Shown piece after piece: positions 45,726-55,058 of a DNA stretch of 64,000 nucleotides. Both the position numbers and the translations under genes were made by a program. Under the pieces are notes generated by a model that was not told where the DNA came from, did no database searches, and worked only from the letters and a program-made list of their open reading frames with translations. Origin of the DNA: Leuconostoc gasicomitatum LMG 18811 (GTDB taxonomy: Bacteria; Bacillota; Bacilli; Lactobacillales; Lactobacillaceae); NCBI RefSeq assembly GCF_000196855.1, contig NC_014319.1:248001-312000 (forward strand), given 5' to 3'. Positions within the stretch are counted from its first letter, which is position 1. Each line of letters begins with the position of its first letter.

Positions 45726-46548
45726 TTTATTTGGATACAAAGAACGGGATACTTGGCTTAATCACACAACTGGTACAGCAAAACTAGTTGGTTTTTTGGC
45801 AATAAGTACAATGGGCATGATTTCTTATGATACACGTTTCCTGTTAGCACTAGGCATTTTAGCGATTATTTTAATGAAAATGGCGCAAATAAAATATCAT
45901 GAATATGCACTTATGTTGAAATTGGTACTTTTCTTTGCAGTGATCAACTTAGTGATGGTGACTGTGCTTGCGCCACAATATGGCGCGCAGTTGTATGGCA
46001 CGCATCATGCTTTGTTTGGTAGTGGTTATTGGACAATTACAGAAGAGCAAGTGTTTTATGAATTTAACTTGTTGTTAAAGTATTTATTCTCACTGCCGTT
46101 GGCAATTATTTTGCTGTTCACGACCAATCCAAGTGAGTTTGCTGCAGGTTTGAATAAAATTGGTGTACCTTATAAAATAGCCTATTCTTTTGCCATTACC
46201 TTGCGCTATATTCCTGATGTTCAAAGTGACTATCACACAATTAGCTTGGCGCAACAAGCACGTGGGTATGAAATATCTAAAAAAGAGTCACTATTAGCAA
46301 GATCAAAGGGTGCTGTACAAATTATTATACCTTTGATATTTACAAGTTTGGATCGCATTGAAACAATTAGTCAGGCCATGGAACTACGGCGTTTTGGTAG
46401 AGGGAAAAAACGATCTTGGTACCAAGAACAAGCCTTTTCAAAACGTGATATGCTAGTTTTTATTGGTTCAATTGTCGTTATTGTTACTGGTATAGGACTT
46501 TTAATCAGCAATGGTGGTCGTTTATATAATCCATTTCAGAATAGGTAA
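45718..46548 (+). CDS. ECF transporter transmembrane T component
   Basis: A 276-residue EcfT/CbiQ-family protein with about five helices. The coupling helices that contact the ATPases are recognisable in AQQARGYEISKK (the conserved ARG signature) and AMELRRFGRGKKR (second ARG-like motif). It links the fused ATPase with the UPF0397 S component. ATG codons at 45712 and 45718 are candidates. It is the last of the three transporter genes, with pepV close behind. Confidence 0.92.
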   Translation: MNNLFGYKERDTWLNHTTGTAKLVGFLAISTMGMISYDTRFLLALGILAIILMKMAQIKYHEYALMLKLVLFFAVINLVMVTVLAPQYGAQLYGTHHALFGSGYWTITEEQVFYEFNLLLKYLFSLPLAIILLFTTNPSEFAAGLNKIGVPYKIAYSFAITLRYIPDVQSDYHTISLAQQARGYEISKKESLLARSKGAVQIIIPLIFTSLDRIETISQAMELRRFGRGKKRSWYQEQAFSKRDMLVFIGSIVVIVTGIGLLISNGGRLYNPFQNR

Positions 46549-46562
46549 GATTGGTTAATTAT

Positions 46563-48008
46563 ATGCAAAAAACAGCACGGGAGTGGCAAGAAGAAGCAAA
46601 AAAGTACCAACCATCATTGCAACAAGATTTGTTGCAATTTTTGGCGATTCCGTCAGTTTTAGATACAACAACAGCGACGTTTCAACAGCCATTTGGAATT
46701 GGTATCGAGACTGCGCTGCAATTTTTGTTCGATTTAGCGACTCGTGACGGTTTTACAGTAACCCGTGTGGCTGATAACATGGTCGTTGTCGTTGATTATG
46801 GACCAAATGATGCGGATGAGACGGTTGGCGTTTTGTCACATGTGGACGTTGTCCCAGGTAACGCGTCTGCTTGGCGAATGACCCTACCGTTTAGTCCCAA
46901 AATTGTTGGTAATCGTCTTTATGGACGCGGCACACATGATATGAAAGCTGACTTAATTGCCAGTTATTATGCTTTACTACAATTAAAGAACAATGGTTTT
47001 TTACCAAAACGCAGTATCCGTTTGATATTTGGTAGTGATGAAGAATCTGATTGGCGTGATATGAAGACGTATTTGGCACAAGTTGGGGAACCAACGTTGG
47101 GATTCTCGCCAGACGGGGCATTTCCAGTAGTACCAGGGGAAAAAGGTGTCCAAACAATTACAATTAAATTTCAGGGGGAGACACGCCTCGATTCTGACTG
47201 GCAGTTACTTAAGTTTGAGGCTGGTGAACGAGATAATGTTGTGCCTGGTGTCGCAAAAGCGATAGTTAGTTTGCCAAATAATTTTGACATCAATCAATTT
47301 TTAGCCATCTATGAACAGTATCTAACACAAACACCTTTAATCACCGGTATTGGTCAGTACGATGATGGCCACATTTTATTGACTTTGTATGGGAAAGCAG
47401 TACACGGGGCCTATCCAGAGGATGGGTTAAACGCAGGAACGTATTTGGCACATTTTTTGAACCGATTTGCATTTGAAGGACAAGCACACGCTTTTTTAGA
47501 ATTTTTGGGTGATGATAATCATCAGAATGTGTTTGGTGAAAAAGTGGGTCTTGTATTTCATGATGCTATTATGGGCGATCTCACGATGAATATCGGTAAA
47601 ATGACTTATCGACAAGCACAACCTAGTCAGATACGAATTCAATTTCGTTTTCCAATTGGTATAACTGAAACAGCGATTTTAACACAAGTTCAGCGACATA
47701 TTGGTGATCTCAATGCTAAAATTTTCAAGGAAACGCAATTTGGTAATCAACCACATATGGTTAATCTTGATGATCCGATTGTACAAACGCTAGAATCAGT
47801 TTATGCGCAGCACACAAACACGGCAAAAACTTATAAAATATCAAATGGTGGTTCGTATGCACGCCTGTTAAAACGTGGTGTTGCATTCGGGGGGCAATTT
47901 CCAAATGTGGAAGTGATGAGCCATCAACCAGATGAGTATGTATTGTTAGAAAATATACCCAGAGCGCAAGCTATATTTGCTCAGGCATTATATGAATTGT
48001 CAAAATAA
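46563..48008 (+). CDS. pepV: Dipeptidase PepV (M20 family)
   Basis: About 480 residues. A cocatalytic zinc carboxypeptidase fold: GVLSHVDVVPG (His and catalytic Asp), YGRGTHDMKADL (bridging Asp), GSDEESDWRDM (general-base Glu and ligand), FSPDGAFPVVPGEKG, and GGSYARLL near the end. PepV cleaves dipeptides from imported peptides, matching pepO and opp in the same window. The TTG at 46551 is possible, but ATG 46563 gives the better N-terminus. It follows the ECF operon by about 14 bases and may be co-transcribed. Confidence 0.93.
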   Translation: MQKTAREWQEEAKKYQPSLQQDLLQFLAIPSVLDTTTATFQQPFGIGIETALQFLFDLATRDGFTVTRVADNMVVVVDYGPNDADETVGVLSHVDVVPGNASAWRMTLPFSPKIVGNRLYGRGTHDMKADLIASYYALLQLKNNGFLPKRSIRLIFGSDEESDWRDMKTYLAQVGEPTLGFSPDGAFPVVPGEKGVQTITIKFQGETRLDSDWQLLKFEAGERDNVVPGVAKAIVSLPNNFDINQFLAIYEQYLTQTPLITGIGQYDDGHILLTLYGKAVHGAYPEDGLNAGTYLAHFLNRFAFEGQAHAFLEFLGDDNHQNVFGEKVGLVFHDAIMGDLTMNIGKMTYRQAQPSQIRIQFRFPIGITETAILTQVQRHIGDLNAKIFKETQFGNQPHMVNLDDPIVQTLESVYAQHTNTAKTYKISNGGSYARLLKRGVAFGGQFPNVEVMSHQPDEYVLLENIPRAQAIFAQALYELSK

Positions 48009-48057
48009 GTGAGATTTTTTGGAATAAAATCAACGCTACAGCAATTAGGGAGAAAAA

Positions 48058-48363
48058 ATGCAGTTACCAGAATTTAGAAAAGCGTTAGAACAAGCATTAT
48101 CCACACAAATTGTTGATAATGTCTTAATGAAAGCCTACGTTTTTCAAGAAACAAAAAACAATGCGCGCAAAGAACGGGCACAATACGGCACTGTGAAATT
48201 GGAACGTAATGCCGATGCCATGTGGGAAAATATTGTAGCCAATTTGCTTGTCAGTATGCAGGGCAAAAAAGATGAGGCTATTTTAAAGCAATTAGAAGAT
48301 TCTGATTTCATTGATACGATTACGGATATGCTAGAAGAAGTTGAATTTAACAATGAATCATAA
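48058..48363 (+). CDS. Small hypothetical protein
   Basis: A 101-residue, mainly helical soluble protein with a good ribosome site (AGGGAGAAAA). It has a basic centre (QETKNNARKERAQYGTVKLERNADAMW) and an acidic C-terminus. I do not recognise a domain. It stands between pepV and the rpsF operon, about 50 bases from pepV, perhaps in the same transcript. Confidence 0.7.
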   Translation: MQLPEFRKALEQALSTQIVDNVLMKAYVFQETKNNARKERAQYGTVKLERNADAMWENIVANLLVSMQGKKDEAILKQLEDSDFIDTITDMLEEVEFNNES

Positions 48364-48482
48364 GCGCTAAGAAGTTTTTTCACGTATCATTTGTTGACCA
48401 GATGGAAAATTCTGCGAAACACTTGAAATGTTAGGTCGTTTTGTAGTATCATTAATAATTGTGAGTATACAAAAGTATATCC

Positions 48483-48512
48483 ACTCCTTGCAGCCAAGGC
48501 TGCCGGAGACCA
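48483..48512 (+). promoter_or_regulatory. Ribosomal protein S6 leader RNA
   Basis: The hairpin CTCC-TT-GCAGCC-AA-GGCTGC-CG-GAG with the unpaired CCG bulge matches the known autoregulatory element bound by S6 or S6:S18 upstream of rpsF in many bacteria. It ends a few bases before the rpsF ribosome site. Confidence 0.8.
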
Positions 48513-48529
48513 AAAGGAGGAAATAAAAC

Positions 48530-48826
48530 ATGGCTACATCATACGAAATGACTTATATCGTTCGTCCTGACTTAGAATCAGATGCAAAGAAAGCGCTTGT
48601 TGAGCGTTTTGACAGCATCTTGACTGATAACGGTGCAACAATTACAAAGTCAGCTGACTGGGCAACTCGTCGATTTGCATATGAAATTGCTGGATACCGC
48701 GAAGGCGTTTACCACATTATCAATTTCACTGCAGAAGACGATGCTGCTATCAACGAATTTGATCGTTTGGCTAAGATTTCGCAAGATATCTTACGTCACA
48801 TGATTATTAAGCGCGACGCAGAATAA
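48530..48826 (+). CDS. rpsF: 30S ribosomal protein S6
   Basis: A 98-residue ribosomal protein with the typical start [15 protein letters not shown] and the core [24 protein letters not shown]. Ribosome site AAAGGAGG. First gene of the rpsF-ssb-rpsR operon; controlled by the S6 leader just upstream. Confidence 0.98.
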   Translation: MATSYEMTYIVRPDLESDAKKALVERFDSILTDNGATITKSADWATRRFAYEIAGYREGVYHIINFTAEDDAAINEFDRLAKISQDILRHMIIKRDAE

Positions 48827-48859
48827 TTCTGAAATTCCACTGGTGAAGGAGCTTTTATT

Positions 48860-49402
48860 ATGATTAATCGAGTAGTATTGATTGGGCGATTGACCCGTGA
48901 TGTGGAATTACGCTATACCCAATCGGGTACGGCTGTCGGTACGTTTAGTTTGGCGGTTAACCGCCAGTTTACTAATCAAGCTGGTGAACGTGAAGCTGAC
49001 TTTATTAATGCCGTTATTTGGCGTAAAGCAGCTGAAAATTTTGCAAACTTTACTGGAAAAGGCGCTTTAGTTGCCGTTGAAGGTCGTTTGCAGACAAGAA
49101 ATTATGAAAACAACCAAGGACAACGTGTTTACGTTACTGAAGTTGTTGTTGATAATTTTTCATTACTTGAATCACGTGCTGAAAGTGATAAGCGACGTGC
49201 CCAAAATGGCACGTCGGAACCATCTAATAATGGTGGTGGCTTCAGTGCACCAAGTGATAACTCATTTAGTGGTGTTGATCCATTTGCTAGTGCGAACCAA
49301 AATTCAAACACGCAATCAACTGCAACGAATGAAGCAGCTAACCCATTTGCGGCTAGTGGCAAAACAGAAATTGATATATCAGATGATGATCTACCATTTT
49401 AA
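48860..49402 (+). CDS. ssb: Single-stranded DNA-binding protein
   Basis: A 180-residue SSB. The OB fold covers residues 1-110 ([67 protein letters not shown]), followed by a Gly/Ser/Asn-rich linker and the acidic tip ISDDDLPF that recruits partner proteins. It lies between rpsF and rpsR as in most Firmicutes. Confidence 0.98.
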   Translation: MINRVVLIGRLTRDVELRYTQSGTAVGTFSLAVNRQFTNQAGEREADFINAVIWRKAAENFANFTGKGALVAVEGRLQTRNYENNQGQRVYVTEVVVDNFSLLESRAESDKRRAQNGTSEPSNNGGGFSAPSDNSFSGVDPFASANQNSNTQSTATNEAANPFAASGKTEIDISDDDLPF

Positions 49403-49439
49403 AAATATAAATAAAACGATATGAAAGGAGCTTTTAATC

Positions 49440-49724
49440 ATGCCAGAACAAAACTCTCGTCCACAAAACTCAGAACGTCCACAACGCTCACGTCGCCCAC
49501 AAGGCGGTCCACGTCGTCGTCGTAAGGTTGACTTCATTGCAGCTAACCATATTGAGCATATTGACTATAAAAACACAGAATTGTTGGAACGCTTTATCTC
49601 AGAACGTGGTAAGATTTTGCCACGCCGTGTTACAGGCACTTCAGCAAAAAATCAACGTAAAGTTACGATCGCTATCAAGCGTGCTCGTATTATGGCTTTA
49701 TTGCCATTCGTTACAGAAGATTAA
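49440..49724 (+). CDS. rpsR: 30S ribosomal protein S18
   Basis: A 94-residue S18 with a basic, Arg/Pro-rich extension (residues 1-28), then [54 protein letters not shown]. It binds S6 on the small subunit and may act in the S6 leader feedback. A terminator follows. Confidence 0.97.
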   Translation: MPEQNSRPQNSERPQRSRRPQGGPRRRRKVDFIAANHIEHIDYKNTELLERFISERGKILPRRVTGTSAKNQRKVTIAIKRARIMALLPFVTED

Positions 49725-49737
49725 TATTATTGTCTTC

Positions 49738-49766
49738 AAAAACTCAGGTAACTACCTGAGTTTTTT
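49738..49766 (+). terminator. Terminator after rpsR
   Basis: AAAAACTCAGG (49738-49748) pairs with CCTGAGTTTTT (49755-49765), followed by another T. Confidence 0.9.
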
Positions 49767-49869
49767 GTTTATTTAGAAAAACTTCAATTGTGGTAAAATA
49801 GAACGTATGATACATTGTTAAGTGGCGACACTAAAATGTTAATGATATATAAAGACACTGAGGTTACTT

Positions 49870-51900
49870 GTGAAAAAACTATTTAATTTTAAAACATTAC
49901 CTATTTTTTTTCAAAATTCAAAATTAGGCACGGTGACATTATTGTTACTTTTCGTGAGTGTCATGAGTGGTATTTTTGCATTGATGAATAATTTGGTATT
50001 TGGTTTAATTTGGGTTATTGTTGTTGTTGTTGGTCTGGTTTATTCGACACAAGCGTTAAAAGAAGTTAATGAAAACGCACAGGAATATCTTTCTGGTTTG
50101 GGTTATCGTATTTCTCGTAGTGAACAGGAAGCATTGATTCGTATGCCTATAGGTATTATTTTACTAAATGATACTGAAAAAATTGATTGGATCAATCCTT
50201 ATATGCAAGCATATCTGGATAAGCGTGATGTTTTAGGTATGACTCTTGCTGACTTGGATCAAAGTTTAGCTACTGATGTTAAAAACTATTCGGATGCGAA
50301 AGAAACGAATACAATTACATGGCAAAATAAACAATTTTCACTTTATGTACAGCAGAATTTACGTGTTATTTACATGATGGACATTAGTGAATATGCTGCT
50401 ATTGCAACTGAATATGAAGATCATCAATTGTTTAGTGGTTTAATTTCAGTGGATAATTATGAAGAAGTTACTGAAGGTATGGGTGAATCGGAAACGTCAA
50501 CATTACGTACTTATGTCACTGGTGCTTTGGGTGATTGGGCAGCAAAACATCATATTTATTTACGACGTTTGAATACGCTCCATTATGTCATGTTTGGTTA
50601 TCAAACATCATTGTCGGCCGCTGAAAAAGATAAATTTTCAATTTTGAAGGCCATTCGTGAAGCAACAGCGCAACAGAATTCCCCCGTAACATTGTCCATG
50701 GGAATTGCTTATGGGGAGCAAGACATCATTAGTCTAGCTAAAATGGCGCAAACTAATTTAGATCTGGCCTTAGGACGTGGTGGTGATCAAGTCGTTGTCA
50801 ATTCCAATCAGACAGCTGCACGTTTTTACGGTGGCGCAACGAACCCAATGGAAAAGCGGACACGGGTGCGGGCAAGGATGATTTCTCAAACCGTTGCTGA
50901 GTTAATGGAACAATCTGATAATGTTATGATTGTTGGACATGCAACACCAGATTTGGATGCTATTGGTGCAGGCCTTGGTATTTGGCGTATGGCACAAACT
51001 AAAAATAAAGCTGCATTTTTAATTATCGACGAAAAAACAGTTTATAGTGATATCACATCACTTTTGGCAGAAATTCGTAAAAATCCGCCAGATATTGTAG
51101 CACCAGGATCAAACATTAATGATTCCATTGTTGACGAGTCGCGTGCCTTAAAGTTGGTAAGAGACAATACGTTACTAATTTTGGTTGATCATGCAAGCGC
51201 AGCTATTACAAGTGCACCACATTTGTTGGAAAAAATGGCGAATCGGGTTGTTGCTATTGATCATCATCGTTTGGCTGAAAAGGGATTGGCTGAAAAACCT
51301 TTGTTAAGTTATGTTGAACCGTATGCTTCGTCAACATCTGAATTAGTTGTTGAAATGTTACAATATCAAGATCAAAGTCATGCGCCCATAACTAAATTAG
51401 AGGCTACTGCGATGCTTGGTGGTATTCAAATTGATACAAAAAACTTCACCTTGCGAACAGGGACGAGAACATTTGATGCTGCGAGCTACTTACGTGCGAA
51501 TGGTGCAGATAGTAATTTGATTCAATCCTTTATGAAGGAAAAGTTTACAGACTTTAAGGCAAGAACTCACCTCATTAATTTAGCAGTGATCCATACAGGT
51601 AGTGCTATTGTGACAGGTGAAAATAATATGACTTATTCTGGTCTGATTACAGCGCAAGCTGCTGATGAACTTTTGCAAATAAGTGGTGTGGAAGCGTCAT
51701 ATGTCATTACAAAACGTGTAGATGGTCGAGTAGGTATTTCGGCACGTTCCACAGGTCAACACAATGTGCAACGTGTTATGGAATCTATGGGTGGTGGTGG
51801 ACACTTGTCTAACGCCGCGACACAAATTTCAGACATGACTACAGAAGAAGTAACAGAACAATTGCAGCATATTTTAACAGAAAATATTGAGGAACAATAG
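49870..51900 (+). CDS. gdpP: Cyclic-di-AMP phosphodiesterase GdpP
   Basis: A 676-residue membrane enzyme that hydrolyses c-di-AMP. Two N-terminal helices (residues 18-60) are followed by a degenerate PAS domain, a GGDEF-like domain, and the DHH/DHHA1 catalytic unit (VGHATPDLDAIGAGLGIW near 356, LVDHAS, AIDHHRLAE, and GGGGHLSNAATQ near the end). The start is GTG with GAGG upstream. The order rpsR-gdpP-rplI-dnaB is the standard Firmicutes arrangement. It helps set potassium and cell-wall homeostasis. Confidence 0.96.
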   Translation: MKKLFNFKTLPIFFQNSKLGTVTLLLLFVSVMSGIFALMNNLVFGLIWVIVVVVGLVYSTQALKEVNENAQEYLSGLGYRISRSEQEALIRMPIGIILLNDTEKIDWINPYMQAYLDKRDVLGMTLADLDQSLATDVKNYSDAKETNTITWQNKQFSLYVQQNLRVIYMMDISEYAAIATEYEDHQLFSGLISVDNYEEVTEGMGESETSTLRTYVTGALGDWAAKHHIYLRRLNTLHYVMFGYQTSLSAAEKDKFSILKAIREATAQQNSPVTLSMGIAYGEQDIISLAKMAQTNLDLALGRGGDQVVVNSNQTAARFYGGATNPMEKRTRVRARMISQTVAELMEQSDNVMIVGHATPDLDAIGAGLGIWRMAQTKNKAAFLIIDEKTVYSDITSLLAEIRKNPPDIVAPGSNINDSIVDESRALKLVRDNTLLILVDHASAAITSAPHLLEKMANRVVAIDHHRLAEKGLAEKPLLSYVEPYASSTSELVVEMLQYQDQSHAPITKLEATAMLGGIQIDTKNFTLRTGTRTFDAASYLRANGADSNLIQSFMKEKFTDFKARTHLINLAVIHTGSAIVTGENNMTYSGLITAQAADELLQISGVEASYVITKRVDGRVGISARSTGQHNVQRVMESMGGGGHLSNAATQISDMTTEEVTEQLQHILTENIEEQ

Positions 51901-51966
51901 TTTATTTAATAGGTTAAGTTTGCAAATGTATTGATGTTGACTGAAATAAATTTGGAGGATAAGTAT

Positions 51967-52419
51967 ATGAAAGTTGTATTTTTAGAAGATGTTAAGGGCC
52001 GTGGTAAGAAAGGCGAAATTAAAGAAGTACCTGATGGTTACGCGAATAATTTTTTGATTAAAAATAAAAAAGCGGAACCGGCTACGGGAAAGAATTTAGG
52101 CGCTGTGAAAGGGCGCCAAAAAGCCGAAGATAAAGCTGCAGCAGAATCACTAGCTGAGGCACAAACACTAAAATCAAAAATTGAAGATGAAAAGTTTGTT
52201 GTTGAATTAAAAGGTAAATCAGGCACTGATGGCCGTTTATTTGGTGCAGTATCAACAAAACAAATTGTGACAGCATTGGCAGATCAAAAACAGCTCAAAG
52301 TAGATAAGCGAAAACTAGTATTAAATCAACCTATTCACTCGCTAGGATATACAGATGTACCGCTAAAATTGCACCGTGAAGTGACAGCAAACTTACGTGT
52401 TCACGTCAGTGAGGGGTAA
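51967..52419 (+). CDS. rplI: 50S ribosomal protein L9
   Basis: A 150-residue L9: [36 protein letters not shown] forms the N-terminal RNA-binding domain, then the long connecting helix and the C-terminal domain ending in [13 protein letters not shown] longer frame at 51931 exists, but GGAGG directly before ATG 51967 fixes the start. Two bases separate its stop from dnaB. Confidence 0.97.
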   Translation: MKVVFLEDVKGRGKKGEIKEVPDGYANNFLIKNKKAEPATGKNLGAVKGRQKAEDKAAAESLAEAQTLKSKIEDEKFVVELKGKSGTDGRLFGAVSTKQIVTALADQKQLKVDKRKLVLNQPIHSLGYTDVPLKLHREVTANLRVHVSEG

Positions 52420-52421
52420 AT

Positions 52422-53888
52422 ATGGACAATCCGGGCTCATACGAATATAGGCAAGTACCACAAGATGTTGATGCGGAACGTGCGGTGCTCGGTGCTATTT
52501 TTTTCGATGTTAAGTCAGACAATGCCATGGTTGAGGCGAACGCAATTATAGAATCGGATGATTTTTATAGACAAGCGAACCAAACCATTTTTAAAGCTAT
52601 GCAACAATTAATTGATGAACAGCGGCCAATTGATATGTTGACATTGCAAGACAAGTTAAATAGCATGCAACAACTTGATAATGTTGGTGGCATGGCGTAT
52701 TTAGCAGAAATATCTGAATCATCTGCTTCTTCTGCCAACCTTAAACATTATGCTAACATTGTGCGTGAAAAAGCGATCTTGCGTCGTATGATTGATACAT
52801 TAACAAGAAGTATGTCATTAGCATACGATGCGTCAGAACCAAGTGAAGATATTTTAGATGCACTTAATCGTAACTTAGACGGCCTAGCTGAAAATCGTGG
52901 GGATGACGATTTTCAAAAAATCAAAGATGTTTTGCAAGAATTTCAAGCTAATTTAGATAATGCCGTTGAAAATGATAACGATGTGGTTGGATTAGCAACG
53001 GGTTATCCAGAACTTGATAAACTAACACATGGCTTTAGAGAAGATCAGATGGTTGTGCTTGGCGCTCGGCCTGCTGTTGGTAAAACGGCATTTGTTTTGA
53101 ATATTGCAAAAAATGTTGCTAAATCTGAACAAGTACCGGTAGTCGTGTTTAGTTTAGAAATGGGCGCTGTAGACTTGGTGACGCGTTTAGTAGCTGCGGA
53201 AGGTGCCATTGATTCTAACCATTTAACAACAGGTAAAATGACACAAGAAGATTGGCAATCATTGACGTTGGCAATGCAATCTTTAGCTAATATGCAAATT
53301 TATCTTGACGATACACCGGGTATTAAAATTAATCAAATTAGTGCCAAATTACGTAAATTGGAAAAAGATATCGTTAATGATATGACATCAGATCAACGCG
53401 TTAATAATCCACATCCAATAGGCATGGTTATTATTGATTATCTTGGTTTGATTGAATCTAATAACAAAGAAAGTCGGCAACAGGCCGTTTCGGAAGTTTC
53501 ACGATCAATTAAAAAGCTTGCAAAAGAATTACATACACCTATTTTGGCTTTAGCACAGTTGAGTCGTGGCGTTGAACAGCGAACCGATAAACGACCAGTG
53601 TTGTCTGATTTACGTGAGTCTGGTTCAATTGAACAAGATGCTGATATCGTTGCCTTCTTATATCGAGATGATTATTATCGTAATGAGGGTGGCGAAGATG
53701 AAGGTAACAGTGATCCGAGAGATGAAGAAGAAGCTGTACCCATTGAAATAATTTTAGAAAAAAACCGTGCGGGAGCACGTGGTACAGCAACGTTAATGTT
53801 TAATAAACCAACATTTAAATTTAGTCCAATGGCACCATTGTTTCGAGATGATCCTAATGCTGGACCTAATGGCAGTACTGGCTGGTAA
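52422..53888 (+). CDS. dnaB: Replicative DNA helicase DnaB
   Basis: A 488-residue hexameric helicase (DnaC in Bacillus naming). The N-terminal primase-interaction domain begins with VPQDVDAERAVLGAIFFD; the RecA-like motor has Walker A GARPAVGKTAF (about residue 215), Walker B MVIIDYLGLI and LRESGSIEQDADIVAFLYRDDYY, and the arginine finger region EKNRAGARGT. Standard length and neighbours. A terminator follows. Confidence 0.97.
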   Translation: MDNPGSYEYRQVPQDVDAERAVLGAIFFDVKSDNAMVEANAIIESDDFYRQANQTIFKAMQQLIDEQRPIDMLTLQDKLNSMQQLDNVGGMAYLAEISESSASSANLKHYANIVREKAILRRMIDTLTRSMSLAYDASEPSEDILDALNRNLDGLAENRGDDDFQKIKDVLQEFQANLDNAVENDNDVVGLATGYPELDKLTHGFREDQMVVLGARPAVGKTAFVLNIAKNVAKSEQVPVVVFSLEMGAVDLVTRLVAAEGAIDSNHLTTGKMTQEDWQSLTLAMQSLANMQIYLDDTPGIKINQISAKLRKLEKDIVNDMTSDQRVNNPHPIGMVIIDYLGLIESNNKESRQQAVSEVSRSIKKLAKELHTPILALAQLSRGVEQRTDKRPVLSDLRESGSIEQDADIVAFLYRDDYYRNEGGEDEGNSDPRDEEEAVPIEIILEKNRAGARGTATLMFNKPTFKFSPMAPLFRDDPNAGPNGSTGW

Positions 53889-53890
53889 TA

Positions 53891-53919
53891 AAAAAAGTGA
53901 GATATTTTCTCACTTTTTT
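53891..53919 (+). terminator. Terminator after dnaB
   Basis: AAAAAAGTGAGA (53891-53902) pairs with TCTCACTTTTTT (53908-53919), loop of five. It may also serve the convergent gene on the minus strand. Confidence 0.9.
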
Positions 53920-53940
53920 TGTATCGTAGTCAATAGTATA

Positions 53941-54489
53941 TTAAAAAAGAATAGGTATATTTTTGATTGCAAATTCAATTGCTGAAACTATAATAATGCT
54001 GATGAGATAGAAAGGCACACCGTACCAAAAATTGAGCCAGTCAGCTTTAGAAAGATTGAATCCTAAAATAAAACTGGGTAGAAAAAACATGATACCAAAA
54101 ATGGACCAAAATGAGTCATAAGTCAATTGAGTTAGAATGAAAAAAATAATGGTCAAAACAAATATAGGTGCTAAACCTATAAAAACGTTACCTAAACGTT
54201 GATAAAAGCTTTGAGTATTATAGGTATGGTTAACATAACCCAAGACACCATCATCAGTTATTTGCCATAATTTAAAGTGAGTAATTTTATGGTGAAAAAT
54301 CAGGGCAACGAGTAAATGACTTAATTCATGAATAACGACGCCCCAAAAGCCAATAATTGCAACCAACTTATAAGAGGTGTGACGTATTGCTAAATTTGTG
54401 AAGAATGAAGATACTAGACTCATCAGGTAGGCGCTCATAACAGGGACAATAAACCACCAGATGATATGAGAAATTAAAATATTAATCAT
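53941..54489 (-). CDS. Membrane protein with HExxH motif, metalloprotease-like
   Basis: A 182-residue, four- to five-helix membrane protein. The motif VIHELSHLLVALIFHHKITHFKL (HELSH at about residues 54-58) lies within a hydrophobic segment, as in site-2-protease/M50-like intramembrane proteases. A second conserved Asp motif of classical M50 enzymes is not clear; NLSKADWLNFWYG near the C-terminus is a candidate. Substrate and function are unknown. The start overlaps the ybaK stop by eight bases, so the two are coupled. Confidence 0.75.
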   Translation of the reverse strand: MINILISHIIWWFIVPVMSAYLMSLVSSFFTNLAIRHTSYKLVAIIGFWGVVIHELSHLLVALIFHHKITHFKLWQITDDGVLGYVNHTYNTQSFYQRLGNVFIGLAPIFVLTIIFFILTQLTYDSFWSIFGIMFFLPSFILGFNLSKADWLNFWYGVPFYLISIIIVSAIEFAIKNIPILF

Positions 54490-54982
54490 GTTCTAATAAG
54501 TCTACAAAAGGTGCATTGATTAATTCTGCAATGTCATTTGGGTTAATTTTATCTGAACGATCGAGTTCACCGCCACTAACTAAAAAGTACTCAGCGTTCT
54601 TAGCCGTGGTGTCAATATAGATCGGAAAGTGCTTATTCTGCCAGATACCTATTGGATTGTTAGCACCATGAACATAACCAGTTGTTTTTTGTAGATCTTT
54701 AAGTGATAACATGGTTACTTTTTTATTACCAGATACTGCGGCTAGTTTTTTCATTGATAAATGTTTTGTAATTGGCAAAACTGCTATTAGCGGACCAGTT
54801 CTATCACCTGAAGCGGCCAAAGTTTTGTAAATATCATCGTGTTTGACATTGTAAGTGTTGAGTATTGTGTCGCGTTCTTTTTCAGACTTATCCAAAATAT
54901 TGAGTGTTAATGGTTCATAAGTCACGCCATGTTTATCCATTATTTGTTCGGGAAGTGTTTTTTTTATTTTTTTCTTTGCCAT
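54482..54982 (-). CDS. ybaK: YbaK/EbsC-type aminoacyl-tRNA deacylase
   Basis: A 166-residue protein of the YbaK/ProX editing-domain family: DIYKTLAASGDRTGPLIAVLPITKHLSMKKLAAVSGNKKV in the core and TGYVHGANNPIGIW with the conserved GxxxP/Gly loop. It removes mischarged Cys from tRNA-Pro. The Lys in IYKTL corresponds to the catalytic Lys. It is the first gene of a two-gene minus-strand unit with the membrane metalloprotease-like gene. Confidence 0.9.
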   Translation of the reverse strand: MAKKKIKKTLPEQIMDKHGVTYEPLTLNILDKSEKERDTILNTYNVKHDDIYKTLAASGDRTGPLIAVLPITKHLSMKKLAAVSGNKKVTMLSLKDLQKTTGYVHGANNPIGIWQNKHFPIYIDTTAKNAEYFLVSGGELDRSDKINPNDIAELINAPFVDLLEHD

Positions 54983-55003
54983 AATAATGCTATTTTACCA
55001 TAA

Positions 55004-55018
55004 ATTGGCACCACCAAT
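55004..55018. promoter_or_regulatory. ATTGG-CCAAT inverted repeat upstream of the GntR gene
   Basis: ATTGG-CACCA-CCAAT followed by ATAT. A near-identical element, ATTGG-ACCGCA-CCAAT-AT, occurs upstream of the phosphoketolase gene at 55942-55957. Possible shared operator. Confidence 0.4.
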
Positions 55019-55023
55019 ATAAT

Positions 55024-55051
55024 TACTGGTCAGACCAGTATATGGTATACT
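55024..55051 (+). promoter_or_regulatory. Palindromic operator and extended -10 promoter of the GntR gene
   Basis: TACTGGTC-A-GACCAGTA (55024-55040) is a perfect 8-1-8 palindrome, close in form to operators of HutC/NagR-type GntR proteins (ACTGGTCTAGACCAGT-like). It abuts the extended -10 TGGTATACT (55043-55051). The predicted start, about 55058, falls at the gene's ATG. Autoregulation is likely. Confidence 0.7.
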
Positions 55052-55058
55052 ATTTTAC

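Noticed and set aside
49071-49424. 117-codon ORF in another frame of ssb
   Set aside because: Overlaps the SSB OB fold and linker, which are conserved; composition is a frame-shift artefact.
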